Notes: a model not told the origin generated them from the letters alone. DNA of 64,000 nt from Saprospiraceae bacterium (GCA_016714985.1 JADKBS010000001.1:701001-765000); one strand, 5' to 3'; positions 35,429 through 43,682 are shown, counted from the stretch's first letter. Translations and numbers: made by a program.

Positions 35429-37492
35429 TCAGTACAACTTCTGATTCGCCCTGTAACCGCTCAGGTTTTTGTACCAATCCGTAAAATCAGTGCCTCCCGA
35501 CTGCGCCCATTGCGTGAACTTCAAATGCCCTTTATTGATGGGCGTCCTCTCCAATGGATAAACAAAACTTGAAGGAAGGTTAATGGCAAAAGGCAAACCC
35601 GTTGAGGTCTGGTAATACACCCCGTTTGATGGGTTCGTCGCATCATCGGCAGCGCCGAAAAAGTCTTCATTCGCCAGCGAGGTAGGATGGTAGCCGGGCA
35701 GGTGTACCTCTTTGCCCCGCAACGTGTTTACAAAAAGGAAAGGATTGAAAGGGGCCACTCCAAGCTCCTGCCGGGCGACTGGCTGCGTGAAAGTTACCGA
35801 TATGTCCAGTTCAACGGGGTCAACCTGGCCTTTTTCCTTTTCTGTATTGATGATGCTGCCCCCACCGAGCAATTGGAGCCCATTGTCGAAGGCGATGATG
35901 ACGGCCTTATCTTGGGCAGCTTCTGTCCCATTCCCTGCCATTTTCACGATGTTTTCGAGCAATTGGTGACCAGTTACGGACGCTATTTTACCGGGCACGA
36001 CGCCGAGCTCAAACCCAAACCCGTTCTGTTGCACACCGCCTGCCGCTCTAAGTCGAAACGACACGTCCATTTTCACAACTTGGTTTTGCGCATTGAGGTA
36101 CTCCTTGAAATTATAGTCAACTACAAGGTCGTTCATATCGTAGTCGCCCTGGCTCGGAAACAAATCCTCAAAGGCAAGTGTGCCGTAAGCGCCTTGTGAG
36201 GGCGTATAGGCATGGAAGGCAATGGCGGGATTGTTGGGAGCAACGTCCACAGCATTGGAGACACCATCGTTGTCATCGTCGTCGTTGTTGGTAGCTGCCA
36301 CCAATCGTGCTGTTTCAATGGCAGAAAAAGGATTGGCCGTCACATAGAACACGGCGTCGTTGAAGTCGTTGTCCCCGCCGGGGCGGTTGATGTCCTCCAC
36401 GCCAAGCAGCAGTTTTTGCAGGGATTGGTCGTAGAGCAGGGCCACGTGCTGGCGGTATTGAGCCTGCGTGAAAGTGTTCAGGTTTTTATCGGAAAACTTG
36501 ATGCCCGGTTTCGTGTCAACTTTCCGTGTAGAATTGTTCCAGCCATCAGGTACGAGGAACCAGCCGATGCTGGTTCCTGCGGTGAAAGTGCCCAGATAAA
36601 CCTTGTTGCCAGTGGTCAAATTGCCGCCGCTTCCCGTGAAGGAGACATTGGGGAAGATGATATTCAAGCTGGCGATTTCGTCAATCGTGGCTGGTGGGTT
36701 CTCAGTAGGGTAGGAATAATAACCAAGCGCATTGCGGTATCCGGCGCCTTCGTGCACGAATGTAACCCAGACCCCGGCATCTTCAATAAGGTTGACCGTA
36801 CTTACCTTGTCCGCTGCCAAATATTCGGGATGAGCGGTGGGCACTGGTGCGCCTTCTGGTAAGCTGGCATTGATGACATCCAGTACTTCTTGACTCACAA
36901 CGTCATTGGGTGTCACAAGGTAGTTGGGCTTACCTGAATTGTTATAAGTGCCCATATAGGTAAATGGCACGACGCTTCTGTTGCCCACGGACTGCGTTGA
37001 TTGAGCCTCATTTTTATAGTTGCTCGAATTGCTGAAGACAAACAGAGCGTTTTCGCCATCCCCCTTAAAACCTTCTTGGTTCTCCTCGCCAAGAAGCACT
37101 TCCACTTTTTCGGCATTGCCGACAGTAACGATTTTTTCGGCAGGCAAGCCCAAGTAAAGTGTTTGAATCAACAAGGAATCGGTTGCGGTAGGCACGCTCA
37201 CTTGAATTTCAGCCATCCCATCGGTGCCAGTATGCGCAGTCAAGCTTTCCTCCAGCGATGTTCCATTCACTAAATAGATTTTGAACGGCACATTGCGGAG
37301 CAACACGCCATCGGCATCCTTAGCAAGCACGGTAAGCGTGGCGTTGCGTGATGTACGGAAATCGAAGCCAGTTGGGACTGAAAGCTCCTGCATGAGCGGC
37401 ACCTCGGCGTTCTCCTCAAAAGCCTCCTCTGGCAGGTCGAGGTCACAGGAAACTAAAAGGCTGAGCAAAAGGATAAATGAAATGTATTTCAT
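35429..37492 (-). CDS. LruC-domain surface lipoprotein
   Basis: A 687-residue precursor with a lipoprotein signal (FILLLSLLVSC, Cys at about 16, then DLDLPEEAFEENAE). An Ig-like region (about 40-120) precedes a DUF4114-like segment (QKLLLGVEDINRPGGDNDFNDAVFYV). A Ca-binding-like spacer (NNDDDDNDGVSNAVDVAPNN, about 400) follows. The C-terminal LruC domain begins GTLAFEDLFPSQGDYDMNDLVVDY. LruC proteins are outer-membrane lipoproteins of Bacteroidota and Leptospira of uncertain function, probably with a structural or adhesive role. It lies within the polysaccharide region but on the opposite strand; its contribution there is unknown. Confidence 0.85.
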   Translation of the reverse strand: MKYISFILLLSLLVSCDLDLPEEAFEENAEVPLMQELSVPTGFDFRTSRNATLTVLAKDADGVLLRNVPFKIYLVNGTSLEESLTAHTGTDGMAEIQVSVPTATDSLLIQTLYLGLPAEKIVTVGNAEKVEVLLGEENQEGFKGDGENALFVFSNSSNYKNEAQSTQSVGNRSVVPFTYMGTYNNSGKPNYLVTPNDVVSQEVLDVINASLPEGAPVPTAHPEYLAADKVSTVNLIEDAGVWVTFVHEGAGYRNALGYYSYPTENPPATIDEIASLNIIFPNVSFTGSGGNLTTGNKVYLGTFTAGTSIGWFLVPDGWNNSTRKVDTKPGIKFSDKNLNTFTQAQYRQHVALLYDQSLQKLLLGVEDINRPGGDNDFNDAVFYVTANPFSAIETARLVAATNNDDDDNDGVSNAVDVAPNNPAIAFHAYTPSQGAYGTLAFEDLFPSQGDYDMNDLVVDYNFKEYLNAQNQVVKMDVSFRLRAAGGVQQNGFGFELGVVPGKIASVTGHQLLENIVKMAGNGTEAAQDKAVIIAFDNGLQLLGGGSIINTEKEKGQVDPVELDISVTFTQPVARQELGVAPFNPFLFVNTLRGKEVHLPGYHPTSLANEDFFGAADDATNPSNGVYYQTSTGLPFAINLPSSFVYPLERTPINKGHLKFTQWAQSGGTDFTDWYKNLSGYRANQKLY

Positions 37493-37507
37493 GTTGTTGG
37501 AATCAAT

Positions 37508-37577
37508 GTTGAAGCGAAAGCTTCAACCGTTTAGAATTAAGTAAAAATTGAAAGGGGGTGGTTGATGCCGTAGCATC
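37508..37577 (-). other. Two tetraloop hairpins upstream of the LruC gene
   Basis: In the minus-strand transcript GATGC-TACG-GCATC (37564-37577) has a C(UACG)G loop, a very stable type. The stem GTTGAAGC/GCTTCAAC (37508-37527), with a 4-nt loop, follows 16 nt before the ATG. They could cap the end of the sugar-transferase transcript or form a 5' leader structure. Confidence 0.4.
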
Positions 37578-37585
37578 GTCCCATA

Positions 37586-38359
37586 TCACACGTTCTCCTG
37601 TTGCAAGGCGGCAAGGGGGGTTCTGACCAATATTTTCATATCGAGCCAAAAGGAACAAGTATTGGCGTAGGTTACATCCAATCGCTTCCGGCTGTCGGCG
37701 CTGGTATTGGCTTTGCCTCGCTCGGTCACCTGCCATAGCCCGGTGATGCCAGCTGGGGCAAGGAAGCGGCCAACGGCTTCGTCGGAGGTGAGTTGGGACG
37801 CCTCGTACAATGGCAATGGGCGGTTGCCCACAAGCGACATATCGCCCTTTAGGACATTGACGAGCTGCGGCAGTTCGTCAATGCTCGTGTTGCGGATGAT
37901 GCGCCCAATCCGAGTGATTCGAGGGTCGTTGCTGAATTTGACAAAAGCCCTTGCCTGCGCTGTTTTTTTGCCCATTACCCAATCATCTTCAGCGATGTAG
38001 CCAGCATCGGCGACAAGTGTGTTTTCGCTGGTCTTGTTCCAAGAGTACTGAATCTCTTGGCCCTCGTCAGCATCACCGTACTGGTTTTGAGCCTTCATTT
38101 TTTCGAGCAGTTGGTCGGCATCGGTACGCATGGAGCGGAACTTGTAAAAATCAAAAAACTGATAAGCCTCCCCGACCCGTTTTGAGGCATAAAAAACAGG
38201 GCCTTTGCTCTCCAGTTTTATAAGCAGTGCAACCAACAAAAACAAGGGGCCGAGCAGTAAAAGCAGCAGGGTGGAAACAATGATATCGAATGTACGCTTC
38301 GCAATTCGATAAGCGTCGGGTACAATAAATGGGTTGGCTTGGTCAAAACTGGCTGTCAT
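37586..38359 (-). CDS. Initiating sugar transferase (undecaprenyl-phosphate sugar phosphotransferase)
   Basis: A 257-residue bacterial sugar transferase of the WcaJ/WbaP catalytic-domain type: KRTFDIIVSTLLLLLLGPLFLLVALLI membrane hairpin (about 20-48), PVFYASKRVGEAYQFFDFYKFRSM, RITRIGRIIRNTSIDELPQLVNVLKGDMSLVGNRP and GITGLWQV. It transfers a sugar-1-phosphate to undecaprenyl phosphate and starts repeat-unit synthesis, so it should be the first enzyme of the polysaccharide pathway encoded at 18602-31044. It is on the opposite strand. About 50 extra residues in the middle (QNQYGDADEGQEIQYSW to VMGKKTAQ) are an insertion relative to the minimal domain. Confidence 0.9.
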   Translation of the reverse strand: MTASFDQANPFIVPDAYRIAKRTFDIIVSTLLLLLLGPLFLLVALLIKLESKGPVFYASKRVGEAYQFFDFYKFRSMRTDADQLLEKMKAQNQYGDADEGQEIQYSWNKTSENTLVADAGYIAEDDWVMGKKTAQARAFVKFSNDPRITRIGRIIRNTSIDELPQLVNVLKGDMSLVGNRPLPLYEASQLTSDEAVGRFLAPAGITGLWQVTERGKANTSADSRKRLDVTYANTCSFWLDMKILVRTPLAALQQENV

Positions 38360-38362
38360 GTT

Positions 38363-38494
38363 GTTGGATTGAAACTGCTTAGGAGGGTGTGGGCGGAGTG
38401 AGAAAAAAATTCATTTTTTCTCTCTCCGCCCACATTTTGGGGTGTTTTTTTGGAAAAATTGAAAATCCCCCCCGCTAAGTAGTTACGTTGGATT
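38363..38494 (-). mobile_element. MITE-like element, copy 2 (116 bp plus 8-bp target duplications)
   Basis: The element 38371-38486 is flanked by GTTGGATT (38363-38370 and 38487-38494). Read on the minus strand it starts GTAACTACTTAG, contains the same two-hairpin interior as copy 1 (the second hairpin GGGCGGAGAGAGAAAAA with its complement) and ends CTAAGCAGTTTC. The first hairpin is degraded. It is inserted just upstream of the sugar transferase gene and downstream of the receiver gene, both on the minus strand. Confidence 0.85.
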
Positions 38495-38519
38495 GAAAAA
38501 TTTTGTACTTGAAAAATGA

Positions 38520-38936
38520 TTAGTTCATGGAATAGGCCCGTTCTGCTAAAGCGATTTTCGGACTTTCCATAACTGGGCTGAACTTGTTTACCCGAAGCGC
38601 CAATTCCTTTGGGTGAAATGGCTTGGACAGAAAATCATCGGCACCTGCCTCTAGGCACTGCCAACGTTTCTCCACATCACTCACGCCTGAAAGCATGATG
38701 ACCGGGACTGCGGACCATGAACGGCGCAGGCGGAAATGGCGCAAGAACGCTAGGCCCGACATATCAGGCAGGTTGTAATCAAGCAGAATGGCGTCTGGTG
38801 CTGGGTTTTCGGTAAGCCAAACGAGGGCTTCACCAGCACTTTTCTTTGCAATAACCCGAAAGTTCTGTTTAAATACAGGCACCAGAAAGCGGCACATCAT
38901 ATCACAGTCATCAATAAGCAAGATTGTCTTTTGCAT
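38520..38936 (-). CDS. Receiver-only response regulator
   Basis: ATG 38936 (MQKTILLIDDCDMM) is chosen because the upstream in-frame ATG at 38990 lies upstream of the promoter -7. A 138-residue stand-alone REC domain: acidic pair Asp9/Asp10, phospho-acceptor Asp53 in AILLDYNLPDMSG, Thr/Ser position in IMLSGVSD and Lys in FLSKPFHPKEL. A short tail lacks any output domain. CheY-like proteins act by binding a partner. It shares promoter architecture with the polysaccharide genes, so it probably belongs to the same regulon and may be a phosphorelay intermediate or regulator of the machinery. Confidence 0.9.
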   Translation of the reverse strand: MQKTILLIDDCDMMCRFLVPVFKQNFRVIAKKSAGEALVWLTENPAPDAILLDYNLPDMSGLAFLRHFRLRRSWSAVPVIMLSGVSDVEKRWQCLEAGADDFLSKPFHPKELALRVNKFSPVMESPKIALAERAYSMN

Positions 38937-39314
38937 GGATTGAGTTTTATTTTTTTGATGACACAAAGTTGAGGGGATAAGGCCCCCCAAGACGCCATGT
39001 TTCGTTTTTTGGTAGAATTAAGGATGCAAATGGCGTTAAACCTCCGTTCGGAGCAGAATCCTGCTACTTTGCCCAGAAACTTGAGGCCCATCTAAAGTCA
39101 AAGTTCTATTTTTGTTTCTTGAAGGAATTTAGGTAACACGGGTAGGGCTTTCGATTAAAAAAATGCGCCACACCCCGCTTTTGCTCCAGCTTTGAAGGGC
39201 TTAAATTTTTTTAGAAAAAACCTGTTAACAAGGGCCACAGCTACATCGAAATAAAATAGCTGTCAACCACCTCATTTGCCTCGATTCCAGTAATATTCTC
39301 AAATACAGGAATTT
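38937..39314. other. 378-bp divergent intergenic region
   Basis: It holds promoter E for the minus-strand receiver gene (38955-39012) and the AT-rich upstream region of the plus-strand lipoprotein gene. I see no gene or strong hairpin in 39013-39314. Confidence 0.4.
38955..39012 (-). promoter_or_regulatory. EPS-type promoter E
   Basis: On the minus strand the box CCAAAAAACGAAA runs 39012-39000 and TTTG 38967-38964; box start to TTTG is 45 nt. The downstream part reads TTTGTGTCATCAAA. It drives the receiver gene whose ATG is at 38936. This copy has TCCC instead of TGCC 10 nt before TTTG. Confidence 0.8.
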
Positions 39315-40100
39315 ATGAAAATTCGGAACCTATTCATTTCTGCGCTCCTTGCGCTTTTTGCAATATCATGTGGCAACGACCCCGAAGTCGTCGAAGCCGA
39401 TACACCCGCTGCTGGCGAGGGTGCACCCTTGTTCCAAGACCCCGGCGCCGACAACCTGCAAGGCGGCGTGAACACCGCTCCCGGCCAGCCCAACCTCGAT
39501 GTTGCAGAGCACAAAATCGTGGCCGAGGAGGTAATGAACACCGACAAATACACCTATGTGCGGGCCAAGGAAAATGGTCAGGAAATCTGGGTCGCCACCT
39601 CGAAACAGGAGGTGAAATTGGGCAACACCTACGTGTTCAAGGGTGGACTTTTGAAGCACAACTTCGAGAGCAAGGAGTTCAACCGCAATTTCGAAACGCT
39701 GTACCTCGTGTCCGATTTCAGGGCGGAAGGAACCGCCAGCAGCGTCGCTGCTAATCCGCATGGAAACGTGCAAGGTGGCTCTACCGTTGAAGCGCCGACC
39801 AATGTGGTAGCCGCAGCTGGCACCATCAAAATAGCCGACCTCGTGGCCAACCTAGCCAAATATAAAGGCAAGACCGTAAAAGTGACCGGCAAGGTGATGA
39901 AGGTGAACAACATGATTATGGGCCGAAACTGGGTTCACCTGCAAGACGGCTCCGGCAAGAACCTCGACCTGACCCTGACTACCACTGAACTGGCAAAATT
40001 AGGGGAGACCATTACGATGGAAGGTGTGCTGGCCGTTGACAAGGACTTCGGGGCAGGGTACAAGTACGAGTACATCGTTGAGGGGGCCATTAAAAAATAA
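39315..40100 (+). CDS. Lipoprotein with C-terminal OB-fold-like domain
   Basis: A 261-residue precursor with a lipoprotein signal (LLALFAISC, Cys at about 19). The middle (about 60-140) resembles the 'EVMNTDKYTYVRAKENGQEIWVAT' segment of small redox/SH3-like exported proteins. The C-terminal part (about 175-261) is an OB-fold-like module (IADLVANLAKYKGKTVKVTGKV, then NWVHLQDGSG). Similar modules occur in NrfJ-like and GW-type exported proteins, possibly binding metal or cytochrome partners. The function is not known. A DUF4058 gene follows 28 nt downstream. Confidence 0.6.
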   Translation: MKIRNLFISALLALFAISCGNDPEVVEADTPAAGEGAPLFQDPGADNLQGGVNTAPGQPNLDVAEHKIVAEEVMNTDKYTYVRAKENGQEIWVATSKQEVKLGNTYVFKGGLLKHNFESKEFNRNFETLYLVSDFRAEGTASSVAANPHGNVQGGSTVEAPTNVVAAAGTIKIADLVANLAKYKGKTVKVTGKVMKVNNMIMGRNWVHLQDGSGKNLDLTLTTTELAKLGETITMEGVLAVDKDFGAGYKYEYIVEGAIKK

Positions 40101-40128
40101 GCGACACCATCATTTTAGCATCAGCAAC

Positions 40129-40911
40129 ATGAAATCTCCATTTCCTGGCATGGACCCCTATCTGGAGGGGTATTTGTGGCCTGATGTCCATCATGATTTG
40201 GCCGTAAAAATCAGGAAGCAACTGACGGGGCAAATCCGGCCCAAATACGTTGCCCGGCTCAACACCTATGTCGTGCGGGACACGAACCCTGCTGCCGACC
40301 GGGGCATCATGTACCCCGATGTGGAAATTGTTTCACACAAAAGCATCGAAATAGCAAGAGCGCCAGCGGTGCTCCATGCTGGGTATGAAGTCCTTTCTGG
40401 GCCGAACCCTGCCAGCTTTAAAATCGCTCATACACCTTCCATTCCGGTCAAAATAACAGTAGTTGAAATCAGGGATACCGAGGAGAACAGTTTGGTCACG
40501 GCCATTGAAATCCTATCGCCAGTGAACAAGCGAAAACCGGGCTTGAAAACATACCGGGCAAAGCGGGATAAACTATACAGCGCTGGCGTTCACTTGCTCG
40601 AAATTGACCTCTTGCGGAGGGGCGAAAGGCCGCCTCAAGACCCAAGGTTGGAGGGTACGGACTATGTGGTTGCGCTGACCCGTGCCGAAGCCGGCGAAAC
40701 GGAAATCTGGCAGGTAGGCTTGCGCTCAAAGCTGCCTGTCGTGCCAGTGCCTTTGTTGGCCCCCGACAAGGATGTTGTTGTTGACCTTCAAAAAGCCCTT
40801 GATGAGGTGTACGAAGATGCGGCCTATGAGCTTTCCATTGATTATTCCAAAGAACCTCCCCCGCCGAAGTTTTCGGAAGCGGATGCCGCTTGGGGGAAGT
40901 CACTTCGTTGA
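40129..40911 (+). CDS. DUF4058 family protein
   Basis: The ATG 40129 gives the canonical start MKSPFPGMDPYLEGYLWPDVHHDL; the ORF extends upstream only by overlapping the lipoprotein gene. About 260 residues, cytoplasmic, with ITVVEIRDTEENSLVTAIEILSPVNKRKPG and AGVHLLEIDLLRRGERPP, the family hallmark. DUF4058 proteins are frequent in Cyanobacteria and Planctomycetes and carry a restriction-endonuclease-like core pattern, but their function is unknown. In a Bacteroidota background the gene may have been acquired horizontally; this is inference from phyletic memory only. Confidence 0.85.
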   Translation: MKSPFPGMDPYLEGYLWPDVHHDLAVKIRKQLTGQIRPKYVARLNTYVVRDTNPAADRGIMYPDVEIVSHKSIEIARAPAVLHAGYEVLSGPNPASFKIAHTPSIPVKITVVEIRDTEENSLVTAIEILSPVNKRKPGLKTYRAKRDKLYSAGVHLLEIDLLRRGERPPQDPRLEGTDYVVALTRAEAGETEIWQVGLRSKLPVVPVPLLAPDKDVVVDLQKALDEVYEDAAYELSIDYSKEPPPPKFSEADAAWGKSLR

Positions 40912-40948
40912 TATAGTTCACGCCGTCAAATTTTGGGCATAAGTACCT

Positions 40949-41023
40949 TGGTTGATAAAGGTTGATAAGGGTTTATGAGTTTGATTACCAACCCTTATCA
41001 ACTACATCAACCCTTATCAACCA
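40949..41023. repeat. Inverted word repeat (GGTTGATAAGG/CCTTATCAACC type) between convergent genes
   Basis: The left arm (40949-40979) pairs with the right arm (40987-41023); the arms are near-perfect for 20 bp or more. It lies in the gap of about 145 bp between the DUF4058 and LptF/G stops. Confidence 0.7.
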
Positions 41024-41055
41024 TGCTCAAAACATGGCGGCCTGCAGTATAACTA

Positions 41056-42195
41056 TCACATCTGCGCCCGCCGCATCAGCCAGAGCGCCACGCAGCCGAA
41101 GAACATGTTGGGAATCCAAACGCCAAGCCATGCGGGCAATGCCTCATTGGTGGCAAAGGTGATGCTGAACTTCGCAACGAACACGAAAACAGCCCCCAGC
41201 ACGATGCCAAGCGCCAAGTGAAGGCCCATGCCCCCCCTGATTTTCCGGCTCGCAACCGCCAGGCCAATCAGCGTGACAATGATGATAGTGACGGGGTCGG
41301 CGGTTCGGCGGTACAGCTCTATTTCATAGCCCTTGGTATTGCCCACGCCCCGCCGTTGCTCCTCGGCAATGAACTTTGCCAAACGGGTGGACGGGATGCG
41401 CTCACGGGTGTCGTCGTAGCGAACGAAGTCATCGGGTTTGAGTTGAAAAACGGTGTCGAGCTTGGATTTTCCGCCCACCACAATTCTTTCCTTTATCCCA
41501 TCGAACGTGTGTATCTCGTAATTGCTCAGTTTCCATTGCTTGGTCTTGCCGTTCCACCGAGCCTCGTCTGCTTCGATATAGCTCAGGAGCCGATTGCCAT
41601 CCAATCGTTCCAGCCTGAAATTGCGGGCGAAGCTGTCCTGCTTGAAATAGTCCCGCACATAGACCTTCGTCGTGGGGTCAATGAACATGTGCACATCACG
41701 GGTATTGCCTTTGTCGCTTTCCTTATGGATATAGGAATGGAAAAAATCGAGGCGGGTCTTGTTGCTGACCGGTATGATGAAATGGTTTAGGACGAGGTGC
41801 GTCATGGCCAACAGCCCACCTGCCACGAGGTAGGGCCGTACCAGCCGCCGAAAGCTCACCCCGGCGTTCAGGATGGAAATAATTTCGGAGTCGTAGGCCA
41901 TGCGGCTGGTGAAGAATATCACCGAAATCATGGCGAACAGCGGCCACAGCAGGCCATTGATAAAGACAATAAAGTTGAAATAATACTCCTTGCTGACCTG
42001 CCAAGGCCCCAGTTTTTCGTCAATGAACTCCTCCACGTTTTGGCTGAAATCAATGATGACGGCAATCATCGAAAAGATGAGCACCACGAAGAAGAACGTG
42101 GCCAAAAACTTCTTGATGATGTAGCGGTCGAGGATTTTAGCATTGCGGAATTCGGGTTGCGGATTGGAGGCTGAGCCAAAACGAAATGCTGGCAT
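41056..42195 (-). CDS. LPS export permease of the LptF/LptG (YjgP/YjgQ) family
   Basis: A 379-residue protein: two N-terminal helices (KFLATFFFVVLIFSMIAVIIDF and a second pair), a periplasmic beta-jellyroll-like middle (about 150-270) and three C-terminal helices. This is the layout of LptF/LptG permeases that lift lipopolysaccharide out of the inner membrane. The first about 20 residues (MPAFRFGSASNPQPEFRNA) are unusual. The family normally begins 'M(L)KILDRYIIKKF', and an ATG CTA AAA exists out of frame at about 42142, so a missing A may have hidden the real start. The extension is encoded by a word-repeat string (GAATTCGGGTTGCGG). Confidence 0.85.
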   Translation of the reverse strand: MPAFRFGSASNPQPEFRNAKILDRYIIKKFLATFFFVVLIFSMIAVIIDFSQNVEEFIDEKLGPWQVSKEYYFNFIVFINGLLWPLFAMISVIFFTSRMAYDSEIISILNAGVSFRRLVRPYLVAGGLLAMTHLVLNHFIIPVSNKTRLDFFHSYIHKESDKGNTRDVHMFIDPTTKVYVRDYFKQDSFARNFRLERLDGNRLLSYIEADEARWNGKTKQWKLSNYEIHTFDGIKERIVVGGKSKLDTVFQLKPDDFVRYDDTRERIPSTRLAKFIAEEQRRGVGNTKGYEIELYRRTADPVTIIIVTLIGLAVASRKIRGGMGLHLALGIVLGAVFVFVAKFSITFATNEALPAWLGVWIPNMFFGCVALWLMRRAQM

Positions 42196-42249
42196 TTGAA
42201 TGCAAAAACTGGGTTTTTCTTAACAACCCAACATTTCAAAATTAGGATG

Positions 42250-42257
42250 CAAAGGTA
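42250..42257 (-). promoter_or_regulatory. Predicted -7 element of the LptF/G gene
   Basis: The minus strand reads TACCTTTG 55 nt before the ATG, a perfect TAnnTTTG match. No clear -33 TTG was found. Confidence 0.45.
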
Positions 42258-42283
42258 GTCATGTCAATCATAGCAGCGCCCCC

Positions 42284-42317
42284 CATCCAGTATCCAGTAT
42301 CCAAAGTATCCAGTATC
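42284..42317. repeat. Short direct word repeat (ATCCAGT)
   Basis: ATCCAGT/TATCCAGTAT words occur four times in 34 bp, directly after the tgt stop codon (minus strand). I see no inverted half. Confidence 0.5.
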
Positions 42318-43449
42318 TCACAATCGTTGCCCCATGCTCCTCACCATCCCCTCCTTCCAGCTTGCAAAATCCCCAGCGATGATGTGCCTCCTCGCCTCGC
42401 CCACCAGCCAAAGGTAGAAGCAGAGGTTGTGCAGCGAAGCAATCATGCCGCCGAGTTGCTCCCCGGCCACGAAAAGGTGGCGCAAGTAGGCCAGCGAATG
42501 TACCCGGCTCGTGTGGCTGGTGCTTTCGGGGTCAATGGGGCTGTGCTCGTTCTTCCACTTTTTCGTTGCGGATATTGATGATGCCCTTGGCGGTGTAAAG
42601 ATGGCCGTGGCGGGCATTGCGGGTCGGCAGCACGCAGTCGAACATGTCAATGCCGAGGGCGATGCATTCCAGGATGTTCATCGGGGTGCCGACGCCCATC
42701 AGATAGCGGGGCTTTTCCTTCGGTAAAATACCGCAAACAAGCTCCGTCATGCCGTACATGTCCTCGTCCGGCTCGCCGACGCTGAGGCCGCCGATGGCGT
42801 TCCCCTCCCGCTCGAACGATGCAATCACTTCCGCCGATTCCTTGCGCAGGTCGGGGTAGGTACTGCCCTGCACGATGGGGAACAGCGTTTGGGCATACCC
42901 GTACAGCCCCTCCGTTTCATCGAAACGGTCGCAGCAGCGCTTGAGCCAGCGGTGGGTCAAGCCCATCGAGTTTTTGGCGTATTTGTACTCGCAGGGGTAG
43001 GGCGTGCATTCGTCGAAGGCCATGATAATGTCCGCCCCGATTTCCCGCTGGATGTCCATCGCCCGCTCCGGGGTGAAGACGTGGTTGGAGCCGTCAATAT
43101 GCGACTTGAAGGTGACGCCCTCCTCCTTTATCTTTCTTTGCGCAGCTAGGGAATACACTTGGTAGCCGCCGCTGTCGGTAAGAATCGGGCGGTTCCAACC
43201 ATTGAACTTGTGCAGGCCACCTGCCGCTTTCAGCACCTCCATACCGGGGCGCAGGTAGAGGTGGTAGGTATTGCCGAGAATGATTTGGGCATGAACCTCC
43301 CGCTCCAGCTCATGGATATGGACGGCTTTTACGGCGGCAGCCGTGCCCACGGGCATGAAGATGGGCGTCTCTATGGCCCCGTGCGCCGTCTCTATGCGCC
43401 CTGCACGGGCGGCGGAATGGGGGTCGGTATGTTGCAGTTGAAAAGTCAA
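42318..43449 (-). CDS. tgt: Queuine tRNA-ribosyltransferase (one-base frameshift near 42564)
   Basis: ATG 43449 begins MTFQLQHTDPHSAARAG. The enzyme swaps guanine 34 of tRNA for queuine/preQ1. Visible landmarks: TDSGGYQVYSL with the catalytic-face Asp, MAFDECTPYP, IGGLSVGE, YLMGVGTP and the second catalytic Asp in FDCVLPTRNARHG. After INIRNEK the frame breaks; the rest (KWKNEHSPIDPES, HLFVAGEQLGG) is in a second frame ending at 42318. Removing one A of a five-A run (42562-42566, T on the plus strand) restores a normal 376-residue protein. The Zn-site cysteines usual near the C-terminus are absent from what I can read (positions hold other residues), common in some Bacteroidota. An error in the assembly is likely. 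Confidence 0.92.
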
Positions 43450-43514
43450 AACCTGGTTGTTTTTTTTGAAGCTGCGAAGATGCAGAAAAATTGAGGTTTG
43501 TAGCCTTTAGAGCA

Positions 43515-43682
43515 TGTTTGGGACGAGACACCAATAAAATGTCCATCTTGGCCGGCTCTTTTTTCTTCTAAATCGCTTAAAAAATAAGTCCGTAGCGCTG
43601 CTATGCACTGATTTTTTAAGTGTTTTACAAGAAAAAATAGCTCACCCAATCTTGTACACGCTATTCATGCCTCGTCCCTTGG
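43515..43682. repeat. Long imperfect palindrome of about 168 bp
   Basis: The whole stretch folds on itself. The outer arms are GGGACGAG and CTCGTCCC, the middle arms are T-rich/A-rich blocks (CTTTTTTCTTCTAAAT and its partner ACAAGAAAAAATAG), and the inner arms CTTAAAAAAT and ATTTTTTAAG flank a tip with GTAGCGCTGC. It occupies most of the 370-bp gap 43450-43819 between tgt and the next gene; the remainder shows no gene. Confidence 0.65.

Noticed and set aside
38937..38990. Longer start (38990) for the receiver protein
   Set aside because: That ATG lies upstream of the -7 element of promoter E, so it would not be transcribed.
18539..39012. Sigma-54 promoters in the polysaccharide region
   Set aside because: TGCC-N7-TTGY has the right -24/-12 spacing, but the invariant GG of the -24 element is GC or CC, and no sigma-54 activator is encoded. 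A Bacteroidota -7 (YAnnTTTG) plus an upstream activator box fits better.
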